DNA of 64,000 nt. Origin: Neolentinus lepideus HHB14362 ss-1 (Eukaryota > Basidiomycota > Agaricomycetes > Gloeophyllales > Gloeophyllaceae). The translations under genes were made by a program, and so were the position numbers. Where the stretch lies: the NCBI GenBank assembly GCA_001632425.1, contig KV425552.1, positions 600,204 to 664,203 of the forward strand, read 5' to 3'. The notes beneath the pieces were generated by a model, which worked only from the letters and a program-made list of their open reading frames with translations, did not search any database and had not been told where the DNA came from. This document shows positions 1-11,580 of this stretch, piece after piece. How positions within the stretch are numbered: position 1 is the first letter of the stretch; each line of letters begins with the position of its first letter.

Positions 1-508
1 ATATAAACATTGCCTGGAACTCACGCTCGAGATTCATAGCATCCGGATCATACGGCAACATGTGAGCATCATGCGGCATTAATGGTCGAGCATAGGAGGC
101 TGCAAGTGCGTTGTGGTGCTCGAAATGGCCCACAAGATCGAGCATCTGCTCTGGTGCATGGATGTACGGACCTAGGTTGGGTAGAACTGAGCCGTAAGTC
201 TGGATTTCGAGGTCCAAGGGACTCAGAACACCGCTATCTAGCATCTCCTGCTCGACAGCGCTGGATGAAGTCAGTCTCGGGATAGTGTATGCGAAGTCGA
301 GAAATGGGTCGGGGCGTGTAGGTTCAGTTAATCGGACAGAGAAATCACGTATCGAACCTGAGTGAGATGCGCCGGGTCCTGCAGCAGCCACTTGCTTCTC
401 GAGTGTCTTGGCTCGCGATAATCTCCTATGGTCTCGCGTGGCATGTGTCCTGGCTGTATGCTTGGTAACGAAGCTCCCCTTGCACTTTTCGCAGTTGCAA
501 AGGACCAT
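1..508 (-). CDS. N-terminal part of a possible transposon-type Cys/His-motif protein (runs off left edge)
   Basis: An unbroken frame runs from an ATG at 508 to the window edge, giving about 169 codons with no stop. The first residues carry three cysteines as C-x-C-x2-C (residues 4, 6, 9), followed by basic residues and histidines at about 17, 22 and 27. A short C-C-C...H...H element directly at the N terminus is common in proteins of Tnp2/KDZ-type DNA transposons of Agaricomycetes (family knowledge); the rest is hydrophilic and unrecognised. No catalytic region lies inside the window. It diverges from the F-box gene at 1154. The assignment to a transposon is inference; it could be an unrelated zinc-binding protein. 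Confidence 0.45.
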   Translation of the reverse strand, partial: MVLCNCEKCKGSFVTKHTARTHATRDHRRLSRAKTLEKQVAAAGPGASHSGSIRDFSVRLTEPTRPDPFLDFAYTIPRLTSSSAVEQEMLDSGVLSPLDLEIQTYGSVLPNLGPYIHAPEQMLDLVGHFEHHNALAASYARPLMPHDAHMLPYDPDAMNLEREFQAMFI

Positions 509-1153
509 CTTGTCTTTTTTGTCATTTTTCTTCGAGTCGATGCTTCTGGTTCGGGCCATATCCGCGTGTCAGGACAGTCGGGAGTCAGCTAGCTCAAGAG
601 ACAGCACGCTGAATGCTAGCGCTGTTGGCGTCGAGAACACAGATGAACGAGAGCGCAGACGAGGATCAAGCAGCGCACGTCGTGGTCGACGTCGAGGAAG
701 GAGCACATAGCTCCAGCCTGTGTAAAGTAAAGACTTAGCAGTTTTCAGATTTGCATGGACTCGGCATGTTAGACACGTTCACGACGGGAAAGGTGCACAG
801 TTCGACTTTCTCGAATCTATTCAGGGTGCAGAACTGGCGAGCTAATCCGACTTGTGGTAAATTGACTGCTCCGCTCAGAACAGACGGGACAGATCATTTA
901 TTCCACGTGTCTCATATCTAAAAAGGAGATGACATCCTGAAACAAGGTCAACCTGAGCTATTTCTGGGAAATGTCCAGATTTATTGGCTGTTCACCCTAA
1001 AAGGTTGTACATGTCACGTATTTAGCTCCGGATACACTTGGAACAAAATGCGAGTTCCGCAGTGAGTCTCCCTGTGAACCCCGTTGCTCGCCTACTTGGG
1101 TTCACTGAGGAGACGTCGCTAGCAAGTCTACGTCCTCAAGGAGCTGCAACTAT
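509..1153. other. Divergent intergenic region
   Basis: Upstream DNA shared by the leftward gene starting at 508 and the rightward F-box gene starting at 1154. Short open frames here lack splice or family support. I see no convincing RNA gene or repeat. Confidence 0.5.
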
Positions 1154-2118
1154 ATGACGCCTATCCAGTGGCTTCCGGTTGAACTCTTATATGACATTAT
1201 CTGTCTCGCTTGCTGTGACGGAGGCTTAACCGCATGCTCTCTCCGACTCGTCTCGAGGGCATGGAGAGCTTTGACCAACCCGTATCAATTTCGTTCTGTA
1301 TCCTTTGCCGGAGGTCCTCAGGAGATCCAGGCATTTCTGCGTGCTTTTGAAGCGTCCAATGCTGCCTCAAGAGCCAATCTCCGTCATATATGCCTGACCA
1401 CGACCCGGACCAACGAACGAGATGTCCTGCATCGCGACCTGTGTAGGTGAACTCTGTAGTCGGAATGTCACCATATACTGTTGACACCACCTCCGTGCTG
1501 CAGTGAAAGACCTCCTGTCCACCGTCTCCCCAGCCGTCGAGACGCTCGTATTTGCGACAGAACGATAACAACGCGGTCGATATTGTCGATGTCCTCAAAT
1601 GGATATCCTTCCCCCGCCTCACGCACCTGACGCTGGCCCTTCCCTTCATACAAATAGACCCAGATCATCCCTCACAGTTCCCCTGCATAACACACGTCCA
1701 TCTGGCTCTCGGGCAACCCACGTCTTATGTGAACGCATACCGCTCAATGGCGCAACTTCTGCATATCCAGATCAGCGAAACGCTCACGAGCATTCGCTTA
1801 TCCGGAGTGGCTCTCGCCCATTTTGAGACTTTTGCCCTTCTAAAGTATCTCTTCGGATTGGACGACGATCGGGGCTACGACGTGCAGTTGCTACCGAGCT
1901 GCATGGATAGGTACATAGTGCAGCTTGCCGAGGATGAGCCTCAATTTGATGATCTCGACACTGTGCACGTCATATACATGAACAACGACCTAGGAAGGAT
2001 CCTGTTGAAGATGTTGTCACCTGCCGGTGTCAGGACGCAGCAAGCATGGAAAGATGCGTGGCTGCAGATGCAAGCGGGGAAGCGGGATATTGACGAGGAT
2101 TGGAGGCTGGAGCCCTAG
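1154..2118 (+). pseudogene. F-box-like protein gene with an apparent frameshift
   Basis: The start at 1154 opens with a hydrophobic F-box-like segment (LPVELLYDIICLA) followed by LRLVSRAWRAL, as in basidiomycete F-box substrate adaptors of SCF ubiquitin ligases. Exon 1 is 1154-1442 and a 61-nt intron (1443-1503, GTAGGT...CTGCAG) joins it to an in-frame continuation (LLSTVSPAVETLVFAT). That frame hits TAA at 1566, while the obvious continuation (VLKWISFPRLTHLTLA) lies one base over and stays open to 2118. One extra base near 1555-1566, or an assembly error, explains this. No intron fits such a short gap. The downstream half is leucine-rich, as expected for the substrate-binding part. The family is fairly secure; loss of function is inference. 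Confidence 0.6.
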
Positions 2119-2344
2119 TCACGGAAGGAGGAACAGCGTTTCGTTATTGGCCCGCTGCCCTTAAACTCGAGGCCCGCTAGAAATTGATTGGTAATAAGCT
2201 TCGATGACTCACCGTGTTGCTTGGACGTTCAAGGTGCCGCAAGAGTTTATCGATTCCATAAGATATACATGCAACTGCTACTTATCGTACACTTCCGTGG
2301 TTCTTGACCCCGACTCCCCGAGCTCCGTTCTGTTTCGAGTTTAC

Positions 2345-3595
2345 TTACCACTTCTCGTGTGCAGGGCGAACTTCAAAGTACATAAGTGGCCTTGTCAGCG
2401 AAACACAACCAAGCCATATGTATCGCTAGTACTTACGGTCCAATTCCCAGGTGAACGCACTGCGGTCTTGGTTCGCGAGGAACAAATAGGACTGGAGACG
2501 AGGGTTTGCTTTGTGATCAGAGGGAAGCTTGACTGAGTGAAGTGGTAGACGTACTTTGGCGATGCTCTCGGGATCGAGCCTGACGTCGCCGTTATTGATC
2601 CAGTCATCGTCGTGGCGGGCGCGTTGGCGTCCAGTGAGAATCACTGTAAATGAATTGTCTAGGAAATTGACATCGTATTGTATGGAATTGGCTGACCGCC
2701 GTCAATGATAGCCTGCGACGAGAATTGATATGGTAAGTAGCCTGAGCCGCCACAGAGCGTGAGGACTTACATGAGCAACCTAGTGGAATGGATTGCATCG
2801 TAAGGAAAGTGGGTGGAATGGTAAGACTGGTAAACGCACGTGGATATTTTGCTTGCCGAATTCTTTCGCTAGACTCTGGGATAAAGCTCGCAGACCGAAT
2901 TTGCCAGCGGCAAAGGACGAGGTTGTCACATTTCCGCGAATAGCAGCCGTAGCTCCGGTGAATATGAGAGTACCGCGCTGCGTGGAGAGTAAACTGTTTG
3001 AGGGGCATAATATATCCAAGGAAGACACTGACCTTCCCAATTTCGTTCAGATCATTACTCTTGAACTCTAGAATAACCTCCCTAGAGAACGCGAAAGCCG
3101 CAGCGACATTGATATCCAGACCCTCTTTGACCTCCTCGTCCGTGATTTCCAAGAACGGCTTCCACACGGCGGCACCGGTGTTCCACAGCGCTCCGCGGAT
3201 CTCGTTGCCCTGTCCCTTAGGCCACTGCTTGCGGATAGCGGCAAAAGCATCTCGGATAGTTTGAGGTGTGTAGTCCTTGATGGCGAAAGGGTAGGCTTCC
3301 CCGCCCGCCTGCTTCACCTGGGATGCCAAGGTCTCGAGCGCAGCTAGGTCGCGGGCTATCAAGGCAATGCGGTAGCCTGCCTTAGAGAATACATGTCTGT
3401 GTGACACAACTCAGTGTGTTTCGCCGTATTCTCAAGGTTTTTGGAGGCGTACGCAGCTGATGCACCGGTACCTTTTCATAACGTGCAATCAAGTAAGATC
3501 GACCATGGTTACGACATGAACATCCTGAACGTCGGAATGCACTTACCTGAAGCATCACCCACACCGGCAACAACGAAGATAGGTTTGTTACTCAT
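2345..3595 (-). CDS. Atypical short-chain dehydrogenase/reductase, copy A
   Basis: Nine exons on the minus strand: 3547-3595, 3453-3471, 3033-3396, 2840-2977, 2771-2779, 2697-2712, 2555-2643, 2437-2491 and 2345-2370. They splice in frame to 254 residues. The N terminus has a glycine-r ich nucleotide-binding turn (AGVGDASGTGA), then FSKAGYRIALIARD, typical of SDR Rossmann folds. The usual catalytic YxxxK is replaced by F-x3-K (SSFAAGKFG, Phe166/Lys170). A subgroup of SDR-like proteins with this replacement is known, so it may bind NAD(P) without classical catalysis (inference). One exon is only 9 nt, coding VAH. All exon lengths equal those of copy B at 30645. All nine introns' donors here are GT. 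Substrate unknown. Confidence 0.85.
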
Positions 3596-4190
3596 CTCTG
3601 AAGTTCACTCTGATTGATTGTGGAATTCGTTAGCTGCAGCCAGAACGGGTACGAGCGTTCTCTCTATATACTCCTGCATAGGACTATCTTAGTCAGACAG
3701 GCCGGCCTCAGTCAGCTGCTCCGAACGACTCGGAATACAAGTTCCCATTGACGCAAGTAAGAATATGAGAAATACATGGACCTGCGAAAGAATGTCGCGC
3801 TGTGGCGTCATTGACGCGTGACAGATTTTCCCAGTCAGGTGTCGTTCGACGCGTATATCACGTGAGTGTGACACATCGCGTCTTTCCAGTCGTGCCAAAG
3901 TCCCACCTAGACTTCCCACGGTTAGAGCCTTATTAGGCTTGACACAACGGCCAGTAGGCTCAAACTTGCGATCCCCTAACACCAGCCGGTATACCGGCGG
4001 CAAAGGCTAGCTCTGTGTATATAGAGAACCTTCTACCTGGTAGTATAGTGTGTAGTACTTACGATCCGACGCTATGAGGCGCACCGGCGCTTGCCGGGAT
4101 TGCCTAATCGAGTAACTGAGCGCTTTCCCGCCGCCCCTCAGTCACGCGACTCTCATTCGGGTACATTCTACCAAACTACTACCTACCCTC

Positions 4191-4235
4191 AGCACCATCC
4201 AGCACTATGCGGCACTGTTCAGCACTATCTGGCTT
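4191..4235. repeat. 10-bp phased GCAC repeat block
   Basis: Five consecutive 10-base units start at 4191, 4201, 4211, 4221 and 4231. The first four begin RGCAC (AGCACCATCC, AGCACTATGC, GGCACTGTTC, AGCACTATCT) and the fifth has decayed to GGCTT. The spacing is exactly 10 bases. Its partner block in the opposite sense begins at 4321. Confidence 0.7.
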
Positions 4236-4320
4236 TAACCTGTCGCTTTGTCCCGGAGTGCACTGGTGCCGATCAGTACGGAGCCTAGGAGCGTACGGCC
4301 GCGAGTAGTGACGACCCATT

Positions 4321-4385
4321 GATGACAGTCGGTGCCAATTGATGCTAATCAATGACGAACAGTGCTAGTTAGTGCCGACTGGTAA
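4321..4385. repeat. 10-bp phased RRTG(C) repeat block
   Basis: Units start every 10 bases at 4321, 4331, 4341, 4351, 4361, 4371 and 4381 and begin GATGA, GGTGC, GATGC, AATGA, AGTGC, AGTGC and GGTAA. The core GTGC is the reverse complement of the GCAC core of the block at 4191, so the two blocks are in inverted orientation about 130 bp apart. Confidence 0.65.
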
Positions 4386-4624
4386 GGATTTTGTATTTTA
4401 GTCCAGTACGGTCCGTCATATATAGGAGACAACTTTCTGCGAAACAGTGGCCATTGACTAGGGGCTCCCCAACTGCACATAAATACCCAGTGCTCTTGGA
4501 GAACTATCTTTTAATGTCAGACGCAGCGTCAGACGATTAGAATATCTTTTATTTGTAGTAGAGGTAAGGCTCGTTCTGCAACCATTGAGCGACACTTTAA
4601 TCTCTTCCGTTAGGCTCTAGGATC

Positions 4625-6243
4625 ATGTCGAATGGTCAAGCTCTAGGAGCGCACACGCTCTCGCGAATCAGCATTTTCCCGTCGCGGAGTGCGTCCCAGG
4701 CGCCGAAAATAACTCCGCTATCCATTCTGGATGCGAAGGCAGCCAACGTCGCCGCAGGTGCTGCCTTTTGGGTCTTTGATCGCTCTGATCAACTGTCGAC
4801 GGATCTCCTTGGCTCTTCACTCAAAGAAACACTCAATCATTATCCATACTGGGCGGGCGAGCTGTCTTTCGTTAAGAATGTCAATCCACGAGATCATGCC
4901 TGCCGATTTCACCGTCTACAAGTGAAGTATGGCTTTCCCACAGACCTTGGGGTTAACCTGATTATTGCAGAGTCGGCACAGCCAATTCTGTCTCTCGTTC
5001 CCGACGGTTCTCGGTCCGATGTGTGGGATGCCAGCCAGCTTCCGTCAGCTACCTTCATTCCGGACGATCCTCTGCCTCCAGCAGTCAAGGGGTCTGGAGT
5101 ATTTGTTCAAATCACGACCTTCTCCGATGCTCTCGTCATCAGCGTGAAGATTGCACATTGCCTGTCCGACGCCCACATCATAGTCCAATTCATGCACAAC
5201 TGGGTGAGTATACATCGCCGGGCACCCCTTCCTTTCCCTCCGATATTTAACCCCTCTCTCCTGGACCAAGCCGCGTCAGGCAACACTAATGCAGAGACCC
5301 CGGACGCCTCCTCGACGCGTCCGCCGCTCTCCCGCTGTTGAGATATGACTACTGGGCATCCGCAGACGGCTGTCCACCGTTCATGGTCGAGTCTACTCGC
5401 ATCGAGGGGAAGATGACTAGGCCCCTCGGCATGCCGATGCCCTGGGCAGAATGGGACTGGGCAGCACCAGCGCAGCATTACGTTGTGCACTTCACCCGTG
5501 AGGAGGTACATAATATGTGGCTCGATGGAACTGCGACCCAAAACCAAGACGGCCTGAGCCTCAGCCACCTCGACACATTGTTGGGGTTTGTATGGGTGCT
5601 GATCAACCGGGCGAGAGACGTCGCGGGCACTTTGCAGCCTGTGCATCTGATTACCATGATCGGCATGCGTGGGCGTCTGCTGCCCGACGCGTTCATCAGA
5701 TCACCCGTTATCCTGGCGGGTATAGCGCGTGCCGGCGAGGGCGCGGTTTCTGCAGACCCAGGAAACCTCCGCGACATCACCAGTGCCCCCCGCGCCACGA
5801 TTGACGCGTTCAATCCCTAGGCGCTTGGTGCGCTGCTGCACGACATGGCCTATGAGGACACGCTGCAACGGGTGTGGAATGGGTTTGTTGGGAGGCGGCA
5901 TGTTATCTTTACCTCGTGGCTGAGGCTGGGGATGTATGATGTCAACTTTACGGGGAGTAAAATCCGAAGTGAAAACGGGGTAACAAGCGAGATCGATACA
6001 AGGGAAGGGAGGCCGAAGTATGCGAGCTCAGTGATGCCGCGCGTGGATGGGATATTGCAAATCACCGAGGCGCGGAGCGGAGCGGGGAATGAACGAGGAA
6101 GGGGACAGTGGTGGGAGGGAGGAGTGGATGTGAGTCTGCAGTTGGAGCCGAAAGTCATGGAGAGTTTGGTGAGGGATACGATTTTGCGGAAATATCGGTG
6201 TGAGTATCTCGATTCATTGTCACTGTTGTTCACTGAATGTTGA
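4625..6243 (+). pseudogene. Broken HxxxD acyltransferase (PF02458 / trichothecene 3-O-acetyltransferase-like)
   Basis: The frame from 4625 codes a BAHD-type acyltransferase N-terminal half, including NHYPYWAGEL and the catalytic HCLSD (HxxxD, His178, Asp182). It stops at 5340. The homologous continuation (ASAALPLLRYDYWASADGCP) is in another frame, so a frameshift lies at about 5290-5335. That frame ends at an in-frame TAG at 5818-5820, after which the same frame continues (LGALLHDMAYEDTLQRVWNG) into a C-terminal part with VMPRVDGILQITEA. The second structural motif, DFGWG in plant members, is degraded. Two independent lesions without fitting splice sites point to a pseudogene or, less likely, poor sequence. 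Such enzymes acylate hydroxyl groups of secondary metabolites using acyl-CoA. Confidence 0.75.
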
Positions 6244-7907
6244 TTATGTGCCTCAGAATGGAAGACCGTATCTGCCATTCTCTTTACGAATGTAATTTAT
6301 TTCGAAAGATACCCTGATGTTATGTCCTGCTAGCTTTTGTCATTAATTCCAACGGCTAATTCGCCTAGCCTGTACGACCTACGGCCTTCAAGCATGTTCC
6401 TGCGACTCTTCACACTGCTCTGGCATCTTGGATTATGATTGCAACGAGACCGCTACTTGTCAGGCTGTAAGTGTTTCCCTTCATACGCCTGGGCTATCCT
6501 CATTATCTCTTCGGCCATGTCACTTCGTCCCTTTGATGGCACGTCTTGTCATACCTGGGTGTTCAGCTTGTTAAGTCTTTATTGGATTATCTTCTCATCT
6601 TGACACCAGGCTCTATTCGACCTTATACCGCGCTTACGGCTGTTCATGCTCGACTTTTACAGCAAACCTACTACCGCTGCAAGCATGTCTCCGACTCGTC
6701 GGCTCTGCCGTTACTCTGGTCTTCGTGTCACATAGCTGAAATTCGATCATGTATGTATCCTTCATCTCATTCATACCACGATGGGTTGCCTGAACGGTAT
6801 TCGCTTCAGAGATTCGCGGATCACTCGGTGGTCATAAATCGACGGAACGCAGAGGTGCAGTCAACGGTCAACGGCCAACGGTCAACTGACGACCTCGTGC
6901 ATCACCCGTGTCTCTTTTGTGGGTCTGTTAATGCCCTGCGGTGACTGGCACTCCTGAGAATCAAAGGAATTATCCAGTAGGCGGTATGTCGGTTCCTCTC
7001 AAAGTTAACTATTTCTGGCATCTTTTGCATCTTCACTTCTATTTCATTCGCAGTCTTCACATGTCTTCATCTCCATATGGCGATCTCCTCCTAGATTCTG
7101 GAATTTGTAGGCTTTCTCTACCTCGCGTTCCTGGAGGACGGTGTCTGTAGATGCCGTTACAGCGTCGTCATATGACGAACTAAGTGGTTACCCGAGGGCG
7201 TGGCGATTCCCGGGCCTTCATTGATTTCCTACATTAATTCTTATATCCATGTCCAATTCTGCCGATTGGTAAACTCAAGCTGGAGCAGGTATCATTGTGT
7301 CCGGGTCATCGATCAAGGTTGTTTGTTTCATGGCGATGAACGGAGAGCGACCGGACACCGATTCTGTCTCGCGAGATAGACGTGCATGGGTAGGTGGCTT
7401 CCCGGATCGATACCGATTGCATTTTGGAATAGCAGGGCGCGTTATCAGCTCTCCTGTGAAGACTTGATGTTTGCTCATCTGACCAGGAGATAGCTTGTGT
7501 TATCTTGCCGGGGTGACAGCTCCGTGGCCCCTTTGCAAGACTTGTTTCCTTTCTCTTCTGCATCGGTTTTGTGCAAGGTCTAAGATATATCTAGCACTGC
7601 TATAATTCACCTACTGTGTACCTATTTTACCTAGATTTCAAATTTCAAGCTCAAGGTCTGTGTGTGAGGCGACCGCAGTAAGCGAGAGCACTGGTATCGA
7701 CATCTAGACGTTGGGGAAGTCGAGCCCGATCCGCATTATCTAGCCGACGTCCACTACTATTCCTGCTATCCGACGCTCCGAAGAGACTTTGCTTATTTAT
7801 ATGTGGTCTTTGTACGGGCATGCAGGCTTATCACACGCACAGCGCTGTACGACAGTCTCAGTTCTCCGTTGCCTGCAGGCATTGCTTCCAAGTTAACTAG
7901 CGTCGAA
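6244..7907. other. Intergenic region without recognised gene
   Basis: About 1.66 kb before the copper amine oxidase. Open frames are under 135 codons and have neither family resemblance nor paired splice signals. A short direct repeat (GGTCAACGG-like, about 6858-6890) is the only visible structure. Confidence 0.45.
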
Positions 7908-10701
7908 ATGTCTCCATCTGCATCAGATGATAACTTTGTCGTCGGCACTGCGACCGGCCTGCATACCGACAAGGCAAAGGCGCCTGAGCACCAGCACCCA
8001 CTCGATCCGCTGACTGCGGATGAGGTACGATTGCGGGATTTGCGCTCGCAGGGAAACTGATGGGTGGTCGCGATATTAGATCGCTGCGGTTTCATACAGC
8101 ATTCGCCAGCATGTCGCGACCAAGACAGAGGTCAAGGCAGTCAGGTTCATCACTTGCTATCTCTTGCCGCCGCCCAAAAAGGTCGTCCTTGCGCATCTCG
8201 GGATCCCTTTGAGCCCTGGAGGAAAGCCGGAACCAAAGACTGTGATTGTGAGGAAAGCGGAGGTCGATGTGAGTACTCAGTGTCGAGACCGCAATTCATA
8301 GCAGAAGTTGACAATGACAACTCGGTCAGTTCATCGACGTCGTGGCAGGGTTCGTAACGCTTAGTCCGAATTCCCGCAGTTTGATCTGACCTGCGCTAAT
8401 CAGAAATGCTTACAACACTATCGTCGCGTTCAAGGATGGCAAGTGGGAGGTGGAATCGATTGACCTTCTTCCGGAGGGCACACAACCACAAATTTCTCCC
8501 CAGGAACTTGCGCAAGCCGAGGACATCATCAGGGCAGACGAACGTGTGCAGAAGTTGGCAAAGGATGTTGGTTAGTGTCCTCTGTTCCTCCTATGACATT
8601 GTGCTCAGTCTCAGCAGGTGTCGAACCTCATCAGTTGTGCGCCGACGGTTGGGCTATCGGCTATGATGACCGTTTCCCCAAGAAACAGCGCATCCAGCAA
8701 GCACTGATGTTCGCGCGGTTCGGCGAGCACGAGAACCTGTACTCGCATCCTTTGGTACTTGCAACTACTCCAAAGATCCTCTCTCTTCCTAATCCCATCT
8801 CCAAATAGGATTTCGTCCCCATCGTCGACTCCACCGCGGGTAAAGTGATACACATCGACTTCCCGCCCTCCTACTCGGCGAACGGGCTCTCTACGCAGTC
8901 GACCGCATTCCCACCCCTGGACGCAGACCCGCTCGGAGCGGCGCAGCGTGAGCGCGTCGCGCCGCCCAAGGAGAAATTTGACTTCCTCCCCGACTTGATG
9001 GCACAGAACGACCCTAACCAGAAGTTCAGGGACGACGTCAAGCCGCTGCACGTCGTCCAACCTGAGGGCGTGAGTTTCAAGATGAACGGACACGAATTGG
9101 AATGGCAGAAGTGGAAGATGCATATTGGTATTACTCTGATCCTCGTCTTTGCGATAGTATTTCGTTCTGATCATGATACGACTGTGCAGCTTTCAGCCAT
9201 CGCGAGGGTATTGCACTGTCGACGATCACGTACAACGACGACGGTGAAGTCCGGCCCATTTTCTACCGCCTGTCACTCGCGGAGATGGTCGTACCGTACG
9301 GTGCGCCCGAGTACCCGCATCCGCGCAAGTTTGCGTTTGATACGTGCGTGTTGTCCTCCTCTCTCCCAACAGCAATCTGACTTTGAAGTGTGCATGGTAT
9401 AGGGGCGAGTACGGAATGGGTACGATGGCCAACGAGCTCTCTCTGGGTTGCGATTGTCTGGGGCAGATTCATTATTTGGTGCGTGATGCCACGTAGCTAA
9501 AGTAACTTGGTTAATGCTCAGCCTATCAGCCTGGTGCGTACGTCGCGCATGACGGCAGCGCTGTCGTCATCAAGAATGTCATCTGCATCCACGAGGAGGA
9601 TGCGGGCCTGCTCTGGAAGCATACCGATTGGCGCCAGGGCGGGCGCTCGCACTCCGTCCGGAGTCGGCGGCTCGTCGTCAGCATGATCTGCACGCTCGCT
9701 AACTACGGTCAGACTATCCTCGCCGTGCGCGTCCTATAACGTCCAAAACTGACTGTCATTGTCACTCGCAGAGTACGTGTGGAACTACTACTTCTACCAG
9801 GACGGCAACATTGAGCTCGAGATCCGCTTAACCGGCATCCTGCAAGTCTATGTCGCGGGCCCCGATGAGCCCGTAACATATGGCACGATGGTTGCGCCAC
9901 GAGTCAACGCACACTACCACCAACATATCTTCTCCATCCGCGTCGACCCGATGCTCGATGGCCTCCAAAACTCTGTCGTCGAGTCCGACATTGTGCCGCT
10001 ACCCGACGCCCCGAAGGGGTCACCAGCGAACTTCGCCGGCAACGCATTCATCACCCAAGACAAGGTGCTAAAGGTGCAGTCCGAGGGCGTGCGGGAGATG
10101 GATTTGGAGAAGGACAGGCGATGGCGCATCGTGAACCCCGCGAGGAAGCACTATAGTTCGGGCAGGGAGGTGTCGTATGCCATTAGTATGAAGGGCGGCA
10201 TCACGACGCTGCTGGCGCGGGACGATAGCTGGGTCGCGACCAGGGCGGCGTTTGCGAAGAAGCCGCTGTGGGTCGTGAAGGACGTCGAGGGGCCGAAGGG
10301 CAGCCGGATGTGGCCTGCAGGCAAGTACGTCCCTGGCACGCGGGAGGAGCCCGAGGAGTCGGTCGGGAAGTGGGTGAAGGGTGACGACAACATCGAGAAT
10401 GAAGATGTCGTTTTGTTCCTCACGGTTGGAACGAATCACATCCCCCGCCCGGAGGATTGGCCTGTGTACGTCTCTGACTTATTTGACCGCAGTCGAGTAC
10501 GCTTTGCTGACAGGTGCTCGTTTCAGAATGCCCGTTGATCACCTTCGCATCGCCTTCAAGCCCCATAATTTCTTCAAGTATAACCCCAGCATGGACGTAC
10601 CTGGCGTCAAGGACCCGCGTAGCGTCTCGGCGTTCGCCAGCGGTGATCTGGCTGGTTACAGCGTGCAGTCGTGCTGCAGCAACGGTGCCAACGGCAATTG
10701 A
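7908..10701 (+). CDS. Copper amine oxidase
   Basis: Eleven exons: 7908-8024, 8080-8268, 8330-8349, 8404-8570, 8618-8754, 8809-9127, 9190-9343, 9403-9478, 9530-9707, 9772-10465 and 10527-10701. They give 741 residues, normal for fungal members. The enzyme oxidises primary amines to aldehydes, releasing ammonia and hydrogen peroxide. The topaquinone precursor sits in NYEY (Tyr452), the catalytic base is Asp367 in FAFDTGEYG 85 residues upstream, and two copper ligands are in HYHQH (His502, His504); the third is probably in VDHLRIAFKPHNFF near the C terminus. No signal peptide is evident; it ends in a polar GNGN-type tail, so a peroxisomal targeting signal is not seen. It converges with LTO1. It appears intact. 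Confidence 0.93.
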
Positions 10702-10942
10702 AAGCAATGGGGATGAACGAGTTATTTATATAACCGTCTTTTGTACAATATTGATCTATCTTGGGGCATGGTCGGGAACTTGCATCGGGCATTGGGCTTC
10801 ATTAACAAGAGTTACATCGGCACATGTATTACAACGACGGGGAATTCAAATGCGTGCATGACAGAGGCACTTGTATGAATCTATACGTTGCGGGAAGCGC
10901 AGTGGCGTTCTTCCCGGATGATTGTAGTGCCATACACAGTCG

Positions 10943-11580
10943 TCAGAACGACAAATCTTGACCTGGCTTCGCCTTCACCTTCGCTGCGTCGCTCAGTTCC
11001 CAGACTGTATGACCACTTCCTACATTCTGGGGTGGCTCTGGAATGTCTTCCTCGGCAGATATCGAAGACGATGCATTAGCACGCAGGCTAGACTTCACGC
11101 CCAGAGTAGCACACAGGGCCTTGTACCGGGACCGAATCTGGCGAAAAAGCTTGGATATATCCACGTCTGCGGTCTCTACCGAGGGGTTCGCTGTGGGAAA
11201 CTGTGATATCAGGTCCAGGAGCTGGTTGATGTGGTGGAAGCCTCGACTTGAACACATTCTGGTAAGTGCATGGATCCATTGATCGACGACCCAGATGCAC
11301 GACTTACTCGTCCTGGCGGCCTTGCCTTACATAGACAGCTTTCCAAATCACCGCAAATCCCTCATAAAACCCGAGTTCCTCCCACATCTCGAAGCCTTTC
11401 TCGCGTCCTAAAGCCCTGCCCTCGATGAGCCCGTGGATCCGGCCGTGAGTGAAGCCGTCCTTGTAGCCATCGTCGTAGAACCTATGCTCCCATGAGATTC
11501 AAATTATATTGTGCCAGCGAGGGGGACAGCTCAGACGTTTGCTCGAGGTGGACGAGGGATTCCAGGTCGAAGTCGGCCAT
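10943..11580 (-). CDS. LTO1: LTO1 homolog, Yae1-Lto1 family iron-sulfur adaptor
   Basis: Three exons (11537-11580, 11308-11481, 10943-11246) give 173 residues. Residues about 18-45 form the diagnostic deca-GX3 repeat, with glycine every fourth position (DGYKDGFTHGRIHGLIEG and onward). In yeast, Lto1 with Yae1 acts as an adaptor that recruits the cytosolic iron-sulfur targeting complex to the ribosome-recycling ATPase Rli1/ABCE1. Exon 3 is entered at an AAG acceptor at 11247-11248, chosen because it alone preserves the HHINQLLDLI frame. The C terminus ends near a tryptophan (TVWELSD), whereas many Lto1 proteins end in Trp, so the last exon should be checked. Confidence 0.85.

Larger units (their letters stand above)
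3596..4624. other. Intergenic region with phased short repeats
   Basis: About 1 kb between the leftward dehydrogenase and the rightward acyltransferase remnant. No coding segment is convincing. It holds the two 10-bp periodic blocks listed separately and two TATATAG stretches near 4018 and 4419. The structure suggests a transposon end or LTR remnant, but I could not define element borders. Confidence 0.4.
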
